DNA of 64,000 nucleotides from Euglena gracilis (GCA_039621445.1 CP154957.1:30657778-30721777), one strand, 5' to 3'. Numbered from the stretch's first letter, positions 51,379 to 61,584 are shown. Numbers and translations: made by a program. The notes: a model not told the origin generated them from the sequence alone.

Positions 51379-53616
51379 GCGGATTTCCGGAGGTGGTCGC
51401 TGTGGAGGTCGGCCCGACCATGGTCGGGCCGACCATGGTCGGCCCGACCTGTGGAGGTGGTCGACCGACCTGTGGAGGTCGGGCCGACCAGGTCGGGCCG
51501 ACCACCATTTTTTTGCACTACCCCCCCCCTTTTTGCATTTTTAAGCCCCCCCCCCCCTGGTCGGTGGGTGGTCGGTGGGCATAAAAATGGTCTGTGGCGG
51601 CCCCAAATCACCCGGAAATGCACTTATGGCCAGTTCTCCCCCCCCCAGGACCATGTCCTGGGGGGGTCCTGGGGGCGGTCCTGGGGGGGTCCTTCGGAGG
51701 GTGCTGGGGGGGTCCTGGGCGGGTGCTGTGGGGGGTCCTTGGTGGGTCCCGCATTTTTTGGCAGAAATTTTGCAGCACAAGTTCAGGTTATTCTAAAGTG
51801 GGTACCGCCCCCCAGTGGGTCCTGGGGGGGTCCTAGGGGGGAAACTGGCCATGACTCTCACGAGAGGCAGAAAACTCCCCCCTCCTCCCCATCCTAAGTT
51901 TTCTTTCAGGGGGGGGTTTAAAAGTCGGCAGTTGACTCAGAAGCACAGAGTGGGTGGTTCGCGGTAGTTCGCCGACTAGTCGGCCAAATGGCTCCCCCCC
52001 CCCCGTGCCTCACCGACTAGCTGCCGACTAGGCCAACCGACCAATTGGCGTCGTCGGTCGGCCAACCAATTGGCCAGTCAGCCGACTAGTCGGCCGACTA
52101 GCCAGCCCCCCCTTCCAGCCTGCCACCAAATAGTTGAAGGGTCAATCGACCAGCTGAAGGGTCGGTGACTGATGCGTGAAAAAGTGGTGCCTGCAGGGGA
52201 CCAGCTACCCCAAAGAGGCGCCCAACTAGGGTTAATACACATTGGGGGACCCTCGCTCGGCGCCTTCGGCGCCTCGCTCGGGTCCCCCAATGTTTTTAAC
52301 CCTAATTGGGCGCCTCTTTGGGTTCGCTAGGTCCCCCGCAGACACCAATTTAACGACGTTGAGGGGATGGGGTGGGACAGTTAGGGATGGAAACTTGACC
52401 CTAACCCTACTCCTTTAAATAACGTCATCAACTTTTCAAGTTCTGAATTGCAGCGGCCTTCGGCCGCTGCGCGGCCTTCGGCCTTCGGCCAGGCGGCCTT
52501 CGGGGCGGATGGCGGTGGACTGGGGGGGGGGGGTAGTCGGTCGACTAATGGTCGGTAGCTAGTTGGCGAGAGGGGTGGGGGGGTGGGAGAGGGGTGGGGG
52601 GGTGTTGGGTAGTTGGCCGACTGGTTGGTCAGAATTGCAGCAGCCTTCGGCTGTTGCGGTGGCCCTTGGCCGACTAATGGTCGGTAGCTAGTTGGCGAGA
52701 CGGGGTAGGTAGGGTATTTGGTAGTCTGACTACCCACTCTAATGTACTAACGGGTCAGTACCGCCGACATTTAAGTCCCCCTGAAGAAAATCCCATGCAA
52801 ACAGGTCGGTGGCTGGTCGGTGGTCATAAACATCGTCTGTGGCGGGCCCAAATCACCCGGAAATGGTCCGGATGGGTCCAAATAAGTGTCTTACACCAAC
52901 ATAAACACCCCCAGATGGAAATCTTTGGACGGTGGGGGGTCGGTGGACCCTTGATGGGGGCCCGGAGGGGTAAAAAAACAATGATGAAACAGGGATTACA
53001 TGAAAATCCTTTAGAAATGCAAGCATTCTGCATCACGAGAGGCAGGAAACTCCTCCCTCCACCCCCATCCGAACGTCAAATAACAAAATCCCTTCTGAGT
53101 TGGCAACATACTCGGGGGATGAGTTGTTTTTGTGGCTCACTTTTTCATAGGCGCGGGGGGGCTCCGCCCCCCGCACCCCCCCCCCCCTCAAATAACAAAA
53201 TCCCCTCTATGTTGGCAACATACTTGGAGGGCTAAATCCTTTTTGTGCAAAATTTTGCAATTATATTGAAAATCCGATGGGGAGAGGTGTTCTTTTGCCA
53301 AAAGTGGCCCAAAATGGGCAATTCCCCCCCACGTTTTTGCATATTCACCCCCGATTGGGGGGTTCTGGAGCCATTTAAGTGGGTTTTGACTGGTTTTGGG
53401 GTGATTTGGACAAAAAAAAATTTCAGGGGGGGGGCTTAAATTTCCAGAAGGGGGTAGTGCAAAAAAATGGAGGTCGGGCCGACCAGGTCGGCCCGACCTC
53501 CACAGGTCGATAAGGTCGGGCCGACCATTGGTTGGGCCGACCATGGTCGGGCCGACCTCCTGGTCGGGCCGACCAGGTCGGCCCGACCTCCACAGCGACC
53601 ACCTCCGGAAATCCGC
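51379..53616 (+). mobile_element. palindrome-armed element Z
   Basis: 2.24 kb. The outer ends GCGGATTTCCGGAGGTGGTC are inverted copies; next come arrays of GGTCGGGCCGACC palindromes (51405-51505; 53470-53600), then a C or G run with TTTTTAAGCCCCCC. Inside are AATAACAAAATCCC repeat ends (53080, 53191), a CCGACTAGTCGG cluster (51965-52110) and the 52183-52350 palindrome, probably nested insertions. Sibling of X and Y. No protein coding seen. Confidence 0.65.
52183..52350 (+). repeat. 168-bp long palindrome
   Basis: GTGGTGCCTGCAGGGGACC ... AAAGAGGCGCCCAACTAGGG ... ATTGGGGGACCC pairs with the second half around GGCGCCTTCGGCGCC. Arms of about 75 bp with few mismatches. Confidence 0.85.
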
Positions 53617-53724
53617 TCGGGGCCCCCAAATTTGCCATTTTATGTCCGAAAATGGTCATTTTTGGCCATTTTTGGGCCTCAAAAAAGTCGCGATTTTTTC
53701 ACAAATTTTTTTTTTCTTGGCTAT

Positions 53725-53854
53725 GCTAGGCACAGTGGGGGGAGGGGGGGGTCTAGGGGGGGGGGGGGGGGGGGTGGGGCGCGCGGCGGGCCGCGCAGGG
53801 AGGGCAGGGGGGGGTCCCGGACCCCCCCCCCCCCGAGCGGCGCGCCTAGCCTCC
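53725..53854 (+). mobile_element. GCTAGGC G-tract TIR element P2
   Basis: Starts GCTAGGCACAGTGGGG and ends GAGCGGCGCGCCTAGC. Long G runs and one C run inside. Family members: 51178, 55282-55409 and 63309-63354. Confidence 0.65.
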
Positions 53855-53897
53855 TTTGCAAAATTGTGAATGAAGGTCTTGCTGTTTGTTTCCTTAG

Positions 53898-54033
53898 CGA
53901 TGAACTGGCTTTGTTTTTGAACGACATGAAAAATGGACAACAATATGCCCGCCAACTTCATCATGTACCTGTCGTACAATCAAAAATTGGTGTGCCAACT
54001 TCTTCCCCCCTGTCATATCTTGCCATTCACTGA
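53898..54033 (+). CDS. probable terminal exon, function unknown
   Basis: TGTTTGTTTCCTTAG (AG at 53896-53897) is a good splice acceptor, and the frame after it reads DELALFLNDMKNGQQYARQL, then HHVPVVQSKIGVPTSSPLSY to TGA at 54031-54033. The frame is also open 36 bp upstream to element P2, so that element may have landed in or next to the exon. No family recognised. Confidence 0.5.
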
Positions 54034-55050
54034 TGTCGTATAGTTGGGGGTTGAGCCCCCGCCAAGGCTGAATACCCTCACCCCCCCCCTCTAATTGCCC
54101 CCCCCCTCTGATTGCCCCCCCCCCCCAATTGGCTAATTGGGGGCCCCGTTGGACGGTCCATCAGCCAATTAGGGGGGGGGGTCAGCCAAATTGGCTCATG
54201 GATGGGGTAACCCCCCCCCCAATAGGAGTGTTGGCGGGGGGGGGGGGTGGGGGGGTCCCGAGGTCAGATTTTTTTTGCATTTTTTGGCACCTTTTGCTGT
54301 AATGTCTCAACACCGGGGGGGGGGCCAACTGTACTGCCAACCCCCCCCAAAAATCGGCCAAAAACCGGCGCCGAAGGCGCCGGAAATTTTTTGACGGCCT
54401 TTTTTTTGTTCTACTGGCAGTGGCTAACCCCCCCCCCCGAAAATTCCCCCCCCCTCAAATCGGCCAGATTTTGGCGGTTCCACCTTATGCTTCCAGGGGT
54501 CCGAAAATTCCCCCCCCTTGAAAAAGCCCGGTCCCCCCCTCCAAAAAAGTCAACAAAGGCGCAAGGCAAGGGCTTTTTGGAAGGAATTCTTTTTTTTATA
54601 CATGCCGTGGTAGCGATTTTTTGTCCTTGTGAACCACCATGAAACAAATGTTGTAGTCCAATGCAAAATGGTCTTCAACAAACAGCCATATTTGAGTTTC
54701 ATGCACCAACAGGTGCTATGTCCATCTTAGGTTCAGATTCCATGGTTCTCTGTGACACGGCCGGGGCTTAAGCTCCAGGGGTCCGAAAATCCCCCCCCCC
54801 CCTAAAATGGTCCGAAAAATGCGGCCCTGGGGTGGGGGGAGTTTTCAGCCACTGCCAGTAAAAAGGCCATTTTTGGTGTCAAAATTTTCATCTATCTCGG
54901 GGTGGTCGGCACCAGGGGGGGTCCCGAAAATTCCAACTGTACAAGGGGGGGGTCCCCAAAAAACCCCAACTGTATTGCCGTGAGGGGGGGGGGGCGAGCG
55001 GCCGCGCGGGCGGCCGGGGGGGGGCCGCGGGGGGGGGGGGGGGGGCCCGA
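54034..55050. other. G/C-tract element DNA, no gene
   Basis: 54070-54235 has ATACCCTCACCCCCCCCCTC, CCAATTAGGGGGGGGG and GGGTAACCCCCCCCCC, related to families Q and J. 54240-54850 alternates C/G runs with AACCGGCGCCGAAGGCGCCG. 54880-55000 has CAACTGTA-spaced runs. Confidence 0.5.
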
Positions 55051-55071
55051 GGGCGGCCACGCGGGCGGCGT

Positions 55072-55281
55072 GCATCCTAAAATCGGTGATTTTCGGGTCC
55101 AAAAAGTGGTCATTTTTTGCCATTTTTGGGCCATTTTTGACCAAAAAAGTGCTTTTTTGGCCGCGCGCAGAGCGCGCGGCCCCCAAATTTGCCATTTTAT
55201 GTCCAAAAATGGTCATTTTTGGTCATTTTTGGGCCTCAAAAAAGTCGCGATTTTTTTACAAAAAATTTTTTTCTTGGCTAT
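55072..55281 (+). repeat. CCTAAAATCGG / TTTTTGGCC repeat block
   Basis: Near-identical to 51255-51368 (CATCCTAAAATCGGTGATT ... GGCCGCGCGCAGAGCGCGCG) and, from 55190, to 53630-53725 (TTTGCCATTTTATGTCC ... CTTGGCTATGCTAGGCAC). Confidence 0.75.
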
Positions 55282-55409
55282 GCTAGGCACAAGTGGGGGG
55301 GAGGGGGGGTCCAGGGGGGGGTGCGAGCGGCCGCGCGGGCGGCCGCGCAGGGGCCGCGCAGGGGGGGAGGGGGTCCCGAACCCCCCCCCGAGCGACGCGC
55401 CTAGCCTCC
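55282..55409 (+). mobile_element. GCTAGGC G-tract TIR element P3
   Basis: GCTAGGCACAAGTGGGGG ... GAGCGACGCGCCTAGCCTCC. The interior has GCGGCCGCGCGGGCGGCCGC palindromes. Same family as P2 and 63309-63354. Confidence 0.65.
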
Positions 55410-55600
55410 ATAGTACCCCCCCCCCCCCCATTGGGTAGTTGGCATAGGTGTTGGAACAATTCCCCCCCGGGGGGGGGGGGGGGGCGAGCCAAAAGGTTTT
55501 CTTGGCTCAACCAAAATGCAATTTTTTTCTGTCCTCCTGGCCCTGAAGGGGCCGAGACGCTAACGTCTCTTTGAAGTCCAATGGAGCGGCTCATTGCGGG

Positions 55601-56925
55601 AAATTGGTGATGGATTTTTTGGTGGTCGCTAGCGACTAGTCGCTAGCGACTGTTGGTGATGGCCTAGCGACCATTGGTGGTCGGGCCGACTAGTCGGCCC
55701 GACCACCAATTTTAAGTCCACCCCCCCCCTCTAAAAAATTTTTTAAGCCCCCCCCCTCCAAATTTTTTTCATTGAAATATGAAGGAAAACGACTCGAAAC
55801 CCACACAAACGGCTTCAGAAAACAACATTCGGGGAACAATTTGCAAAAAAAATTGGGTAATATGTTCTTTTTGCGCCAGTTCTGGAAAAGTTTTTTTTGT
55901 CAAGGAGTTCAGTGGGACGGGGGGGGGGGCGGGGGGGGGGGGTGACACCCCCCCCGGAGAAGGCTGCAGTAGGAGGGCCAAATTGTGCTCCCGAAGGAAC
56001 CCCGATATGCGAACTTAGTCGGCCCACGCGCACTGTAAACAAAAGCCAGGCGCGCACCGTAAACGAAACAGGCCTAAGGCGCCTTCGGCGCCCTTGGGCG
56101 GCTAGCGGGGGGGGGGGCTGCCGCCCCCCCCCCCCCGCACCCCCCCCCCCGCCCTCCAATAACAAAATCCCCTCCGGGGGGTAACCGACCCAAGGGCCAG
56201 GCGCGCATGTAATGCCACGCGCACCGTAAACAAAACAGTCCTAAGGCGCCTTCGGCGCCCTTGGTCGTCTAGCGGGGGGGGGGGCTGCCGCCCCCCCCCG
56301 CACCCCCCCCGCCCTCCAATAACAAAATCCCCTCCGGGGTAACCGACCCAAGGGCCAGGCGCGCATGTAATGCCACGCGCACCGTAAACAAAACAGTCCT
56401 AAGGCGCCTTCGGCGCCCTTGGTCGTCTAGCGGGGGGGGGCTACCGCCCCCCCCCGCACCCCCCCCCCCCCGCCCTCCAATAACAAAATCCCCTCCGGGG
56501 GGTAACCGACCCAAGGGCCAGGCGCGCATGTAATGCCACGCGCACCGTAAACAAAACAGTCCTAAGGCGCCTTCGGCGCCCTTGGTCGTCTAGCGGGGGG
56601 GGGGGGCTGCCGCCCCCCCCCGCACCCCCCCCCCCCCCCCAAAATCCCCTCCGGGGGGTAACCAACCCAAGGGCCAGGCGCGCATGTAATGCCACGCGCA
56701 CCGTAAACAAAACAGTCCTAAGGCGCCTTCGGCGCCCTTGGTCGTCTAGCGGGGGGGGGGGGGGGGCTGCCGCCCCCCCCCCACCCCCCCCCCGCCCTCC
56801 AATAACAAAATCCCCTCCGGGGTAACCGACCCAAGGGCCAGGCGCGCATGTAATGCCACGCGCACCGTAAACAAAACAGTCCTAAGGCGCCTTCGGCGCC
56901 CTTGGTCGTCTAGCGGGGGGGGGGC

Positions 56926-56961
<36 letters not shown>

Positions 56962-57536
56962 CCCTCCAATAACAAAATCCCCTCCGGGGGGTAACCGACC
57001 CAAGGGACAGGCGCGCATGTAATGCCACGCGCACCGTAAACAAAACAGTCCTAAGGCGCCTTCGGCGCCCTTGGTCGTCTAGCGGGGGGGGGGGGGCTGT
57101 CCCCCCCCCCCCGCCCCCCCCCGCCCTCCACTGACAAAATCCCCTTGTTTGTGCAAGGTAAGGAAGGCCGAATCGTGCTCCTTATCTCCTGGACAAAGAC
57201 AACTTTCACAGAACTGGCGCAAAAAGAAGATATTACCCAAAATTTTTTGCAGATGGACCCCCGAATGGGGGTTTCTGAAGGCATTTGGGTGGGTTTCGAG
57301 TCATTTTCCTTCATATTTGAATGAATTTTTTTTGGAGGGGGGGGGGCTTAAAAACTTTTTTAGAGGGGGGGGTGGACTTAAAATTGGTGGTCGCTAGCGA
57401 CTAGTCGCTAGCGACTAGTCGCTAGCGACCCTATCACCAATGGTCGCTAGCGACTAGTCGCTAGAAAATGGTCGCTAGCGACCATGGTCGCTAGCGACTA
57501 GTCACTAGCGACCACCAAAAAGTCCATCACCAATTT
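55601..57536 (+). mobile_element. palindrome-armed element X
   Basis: 1.94 kb. Ends AAATTGGTGATGGA are inverted copies. The arms (about 330-400 bp, to 55925 and from 57135) contain GTCGCTAGCGACTAGTCGCT palindromes, then AAGTCCACCCCCCCC, TTAAGCCCCCC and a diverged AT-rich segment that matches in reverse (ATATGAAGGAAAA(C/T)GACTC). The centre is the 56020-57135 satellite. Flanks on both sides contain CAATGGAGC. No coding. Confidence 0.75.
56020..57135 (+). repeat. satellite of about 160 bp, seven copies
   Basis: GCGCGCATGTAATGCCACGC marks units at 56201, 56359, 56522, 56678, 56842 and 57011 (period 156-169), with a variant first unit near 56048. Each unit has ACCGTAAACAAAACAG, the GGCGCCTTCGGCGCC hairpin, G and C runs and ends CCAATAACAAAATCCCCTCC. 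Length differences fall mainly in the G/C runs. Confidence 0.95.
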
Positions 57537-57571
57537 CTCGCTCGGGGCCCAATGGAGCCCAGGGGGCCCGG

Positions 57572-58841
57572 GCGGATGATTGGCTGTGACGATCCTGGAG
57601 GTCGTACCGACCATGGTCGGCCCGACCATTGGTCGGCCCGACCATGGTCGGCCCGACCAATGGTCGGGCCGACCATTGGAGGTCGGGCCGACTAGCCAAT
57701 GAACCGCATTACCCCCCCCCTTTTTGAAAATTTTCAAAGGAATTTTGACTATAGGTCGGTAAAGGTCGGGCCGACCATGGTCGGCCCGACGTGTTTGTTA
57801 CCGACCATTATGGTCGGCCCGACCATTCATGGTCGGTAGAAACGACCTCCATGGTTGTCCATTTCAGAAGCATAAAAACCCCTGGCCAAACCCTGTGGAA
57901 CATACAGACGGGCTATTTTACCTATCTGGGTGCACACAAAAGGAGTTTGTTGGGGGCGCGTTTTGGCCATCCTTGCCTTGCACACACAAGGGGATTTTGT
58001 TATTTTGGGCGGGGGGGTCGGGGGGGGCGCAGGCCCCCCCCCCCCCCCCGGAGGAGGCCGTAGGCCGACTAAGTTAGCACAAAGGGAGTTTGTTGGGGGG
58101 CGCGTTTTGGCCATCCTTGCCTTGCACACACAAGAGGATTTTGTTATTTTGGGCGGGGTGGTCCGGGGGGGGGGCGGTAGCCCCCCCCGGAGGAGGCCGT
58201 AGGCCGACTAAGTTAGCACAAAGGGAGTTTGTTGGGGGGCGCGTTTTGGCCATCCTTGCCTTGCACACACAAGGGGTTTTTGTTATTTTTGGCGGGGGGG
58301 GGTCCGGGGGGGGGGCGGCAGCCCCCCCCCGGAGGAGGCCGTAGGCCGACGAAGTTAGCACAAAGGGAGTTTGTTGGGGGGCGCGTTTTGGCCATCCTTG
58401 CCTTGCACACACAAGGGGATTTTGTTATTTTGGGCGGGGGGGTCCGGGGGGGGGGCGGCAGCCCCCCCCGGAGGAGGCTGTAGGCCGACTACGTTAGCAC
58501 AAAAGGGAGTTTGTTGGGGGGCGCGTTTTGGCCATCCTTGCCTTGCACACACAAGGGGATTTTATTTTTCAATTTTTTTCTATATGGGATGTTTTTTGCC
58601 AGTTTCAAGGTGATTCCAATGCGTTTCCGTCCTTTTTGAGTCAAATTTGCCAAATCAAATTTTGAGGGGGGGGGGCTTAAATTTCCAAAAAGGGGGGGGT
58701 AATGCGGATGATTGGAGGTCGGGCCGACCTGGTCGGCCCGACCTCCAATGGTCGATAGGCCATAGCCAATGGTCGGCCCGACCTAGGTCGGTCCGACCAT
58801 GGTCGGTACGACCTCCGGGATCGTCATAGCCAATCATCCGC
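57572..58841 (+). mobile_element. palindrome-armed element Y
   Basis: 1.27 kb. Ends GCGGATGATTGGCTGTGACG are inverted copies. The arms carry GGTCGGCCCGACCATGGTCG arrays (57600-57690, 57755-57840; 58715-58815) and GCATTACCCCCCCCC / GGGGGTAATGC. The centre is the 57938-58570 satellite. It starts 36 bp after X ends. Confidence 0.75.
57938..58570 (-). repeat. satellite of about 141 bp, five copies
   Basis: AAAGGGAGTTTGTTGGGGGG marks units at 57938, 58081, 58220, 58362 and 58502 (period 139-143). On the minus strand each reads AATAACAAAATCCCCTTGTG, TGTGCAAGGCAAGGATGGCC, linking it to the ends of X's units and to 39147. Confidence 0.95.
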
Positions 58842-58939
58842 ACGGAGCCGAGCCCAGGTACAGGGGGGAGGGGGGGGGGGTCCCGGACCCCACCTGTTCA
58901 CTTCCGAACTGAACTGGACATGTTACAGCCGGCGCCCCT

Positions 58940-59150
58940 ATTTTTTGAAACGTTTCGACACATTCTTGAAACGTTTTGACAGAGCTTTTGAAATATTTTG
59001 ACGGTATTCAGGAAATGTTTTGACAAGGTTTTTGGATGTTGCTGTGCACAAATTGTGAAATATTTTGACAAAATCTTTGAAATGTTTTGACAAAATCTTT
59101 CAAATAAATTTGACAAAATCTTTGAGACTTTTTGACAAATTTTTGGTACA
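58940..59150 (+). repeat. TTTTGACAAAATCTTTGAAA degenerate array
   Basis: About nine units of 22-27 bp. The reverse complement of the array is at 61362-61510, so the two bracket elements E5 and A4. Similar to 600-685 / 1376-1475. Confidence 0.75.
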
Positions 59151-59214
59151 TTTTCATGTCATTGTATGACCAACGTCTGTCCGCAGGATGCTTCGTCTGA
59201 GTGCACCTACCCAC

Positions 59215-60001
59215 ATACCACCTCCCCCCCCCTAATTGAACCCCCCCTAATTGACCAAAAAGGGGGGTCCCGTGGAGAGGTCCCATAGTCAATTAACCCC
59301 CCCCCCCAAATATAAGACACCGGTGTCTTATATTTGGGTGTCGACCAATTTCGCCAAAGGGTGTCTTATATTTGGGGGGTGTCTTATATTTGGGTCTCAG
59401 GCGGATGACTGAGGGGTGTCTTATATTTGGACACTTTTCCAGCAAATATGTTGTTGTGTCCTCGTACCTTCATATATAGGGTTTTATTCATGTCTGACGG
59501 GTCGTCTTCCGACGCTTTGGAGAGTGTGTATGCTGAAAGCGACCAATCTGCAAGTGGTGATGAACTTGGCACAACGGACTGCCTCATTTCCTAGAAATTG
59601 GAAAATACGAACACTGGCACATTTGACTGAACGTCATTCATCACCACTTGCAGATTGGTCGCTTTCTTGCTATTCAAAATAATAGATTCTCAACCTTGAT
59701 CTGCTACACCCAAAAGTACACAGTTGCTTCACCCAAAAGCAGTAGACTGGACATGCATTGGTTGTGTTCATCGCGCCTTGAGATTTGCTGCTCCACACTC
59801 ACTGTGGAAGGCCTTTCATGGGGGGTGTCTTATATTTGGAGAAGTAGGTGCCGGCCCAGGGGTGTCTTATATTTGGGGGGTGTCTTATATTTGGGTGTCG
59901 GCCCGAAATTCCCCAAAGGGTGTCTTATATTTGGGGGGTGTCTTATAGTGAGGGGTGTCTTATATTTGGGGGGGGGGTTTACGGGGGGGGGGAGGTGGTA
60001 T
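59215..60001 (+). mobile_element. TIR element E5 with ten GTGTCTTATATTTGG motifs
   Basis: 787 bp between ATACCACCTCCCCCCCCC and ...GGGGAGGTGGTAT. GTGTCTTATATTTGG (one variant) starts at 59323, 59361, 59379, 59416, 59825, 59862, 59880, 59920, 59938 and 59955, all in one orientation in two clusters. The first is fused to its mirror image as a 32-bp palindrome (59306-59337). The clusters flank 0.4 kb of ordinary DNA with a small ORF and a 30-bp hairpin. Confidence 0.7.
59490..59594 (+). CDS. 34-codon acidic ORF inside E5
   Basis: MSDGSSSDALESVYAESDQS, then ASGDELGTTDCLIS and TAG. Acidic Ser/Asp/Glu-rich starts of this sort are common at the N-termini of transposases and chromatin proteins, so this may be a first exon. 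Codons 16-25 lie in the left arm of a perfect 30-bp inverted repeat (59535-59564 and 59637-59666). No other exon was identified. Confidence 0.35.
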   Translation: MSDGSSSDALESVYAESDQSASGDELGTTDCLIS

Positions 60002-60252
60002 CTCCTCATTTGGGGAACTATTTGTTTGTTGTCAAATGTAGGGATTGCTCTCCCTCACTGACCATCCCCCCCCCAAAAGGTCAAGAATTTTCTTCCGGGG
60101 CTTCGCACTGAAAAAGTTTAGCATTTTTGACCAAATTTTACCCCAAAAAGTGCCCGGCATTTTCAGTCGATTTTTGGGTCCCTAAAAATGGCCAACTTTG
60201 ACCGCGCACATGTAGAAGAGGGACGAGGCATTCCACTTTCATCAGTTACATC

Positions 60253-61208
60253 CAGGGAATTTCTTAAGCCGGAGGGCACCGGGTGGGTCCAGCCAGCCAG
60301 CAGCTCAAATCCAGCCAGCAGCCCAAATTCGGGCTGGGAGCCCCCCCCCCCCCCCACGGGAGGTCAAGTGAAATAAAGTCGGGTCCAGCCCGGCCGAAGG
60401 CTGGCCAGCCAATTGGGCTACCCACCTCCATACTTGCAGTTAGTGCGACCGGAAAAATGTTTCCGTGCGCCGCGACCACCGCGGAAAATTTTTTTTGTAA
60501 CCGGCAGCGCCGCGGCAAAATTTTTTCTGTGCGCCGCGAATGCCGCGGCACTGGTTTATGTGTGCGTCGCGACCGCCGCGGAAACTTTTTTGGAAAAATT
60601 CATCGGGTGGGGCTGGTGCTACCTTGGCAACGCTTTGTTTTGCCAAAGCCCGGGTGAGCGCCTTCTGTCAATCTAATTGTTTCCACCAAAAAAATGTTGG
60701 GTGTTGTGTTGCTGCCAATACGTTTTTGAGCTCCGGGCAGAAAAAAATTTTGTGCCGCAACCACCGCGGAAAATTTTTCCGCTTGCGCCGCGACCACCGT
60801 GGCAATACATTTTGCTCGTGCCGCGACAGCCGCGGCAAAAATCTTTCTGTGCGCCGCGACCACCGCGGAAAAAAAAATTTGCGCCGCGGCAGGAGCGCCG
60901 CGGCGCACTAACTACAAGTATGCCCACCTCACCTGTCCCTTCATTTTTTCCCCTCATCACAGCTTCCTCCATCACAGCCCCCCAGCCTTGACCTAGCTCC
61001 ACCCATCAAAATGTCGGAAATGGCAAAAATGTGTCAGAAATTTTTGGTTTTCATCGACCCAGCCCAGTCCAGCCCGCTCCAGCCCCGGACCCCCCTCCCC
61101 CCCACCCCACGGGGGGGTCCAGCCAGCAGCTCATTTCCAGCCAGCAGCCTTTTTGCCAGCCGGAGGCTGGCCCCCCCCCCCCCCCCGGGGTCCTTAAGAA
61201 ATTCCCTG
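60253..61208 (-). mobile_element. hAT-like element A4 with perfect 8-bp TSD
   Basis: 956 bp flanked by GTTACATC (60245-60252 and 61209-61216). Both ends are CAGGGAATTTCTTAAG. Read in reverse, it matches A1 (6082-6454) segment by segment, but a second element (60429-60922) is inserted at a point that is uninterrupted in A1. Without the insert it is about 460 bp. Non-coding. Confidence 0.9.
60429..60922 (+). mobile_element. nested TIR element with 8-bp TSD
   Basis: 494 bp with ends CATACTTGCAGTTAGTGCG (60429-60447) and, reverse complement, CATACTTGTAGTTAGTGCG (60904-60922). The direct repeat CCCACCTC lies on both sides (60421-60428, 60923-60930). A1 has the unoccupied site at 6280-6287. The interior is mostly GCGCCGCGACCACCGCGG repeats (nine or more) with A/T runs, and 140 bp of unique DNA in the middle. 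The 8-bp TSD fits hAT or P-type enzymes; the ends do not match families A or N. Confidence 0.85.
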
Positions 61209-61361
61209 GTTACATCCACCATTTCACATTCTTCGTTGCTGTTGTTTTTATTTTTAAGATTAACATCATGTTGCACAATGAACGTGACTCTTCCTCCCAT
61301 TCCACCAGTGACAAATGTTCCCCCTAGAAGAATGCGAATGCCCAAAAATCGCACCCACAAT

Positions 61362-61510
61362 GGATCAAAGATTTTGTCCAGAACGCTCCAAAATCTTTGT
61401 CAAAATGTTTCTGGAATTAGTCAAAATCTTCCTAAAATTTTGTCAAAGAATTCCAAAGCTCTTGTCAAAAAAATTCAAAAATCGAGTTAAATTCATCTCA
61501 AAGATTTTGT
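61362..61510 (-). repeat. inverted partner of the 58940-59150 array
   Basis: AAAGATTTTGTC- and AAAATCTTTGTCAAAATGTTT-type units, the reverse complement of those at 58940-59150. Confidence 0.7.
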
Positions 61511-61584
61511 CATTCTTGACTCAAGAATGCGGGTGTTAGCTGTAACTTCCCGGAGGGAGGGGGTTCGGAGCCGAAGGCGCCGAT

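Noticed and set aside
56080-57075. GGCGCCTTCGGCGCC hairpins as bacterial-type terminators
   Set aside because: No T tract follows, the surroundings are satellite DNA, and the genome is eukaryotic.
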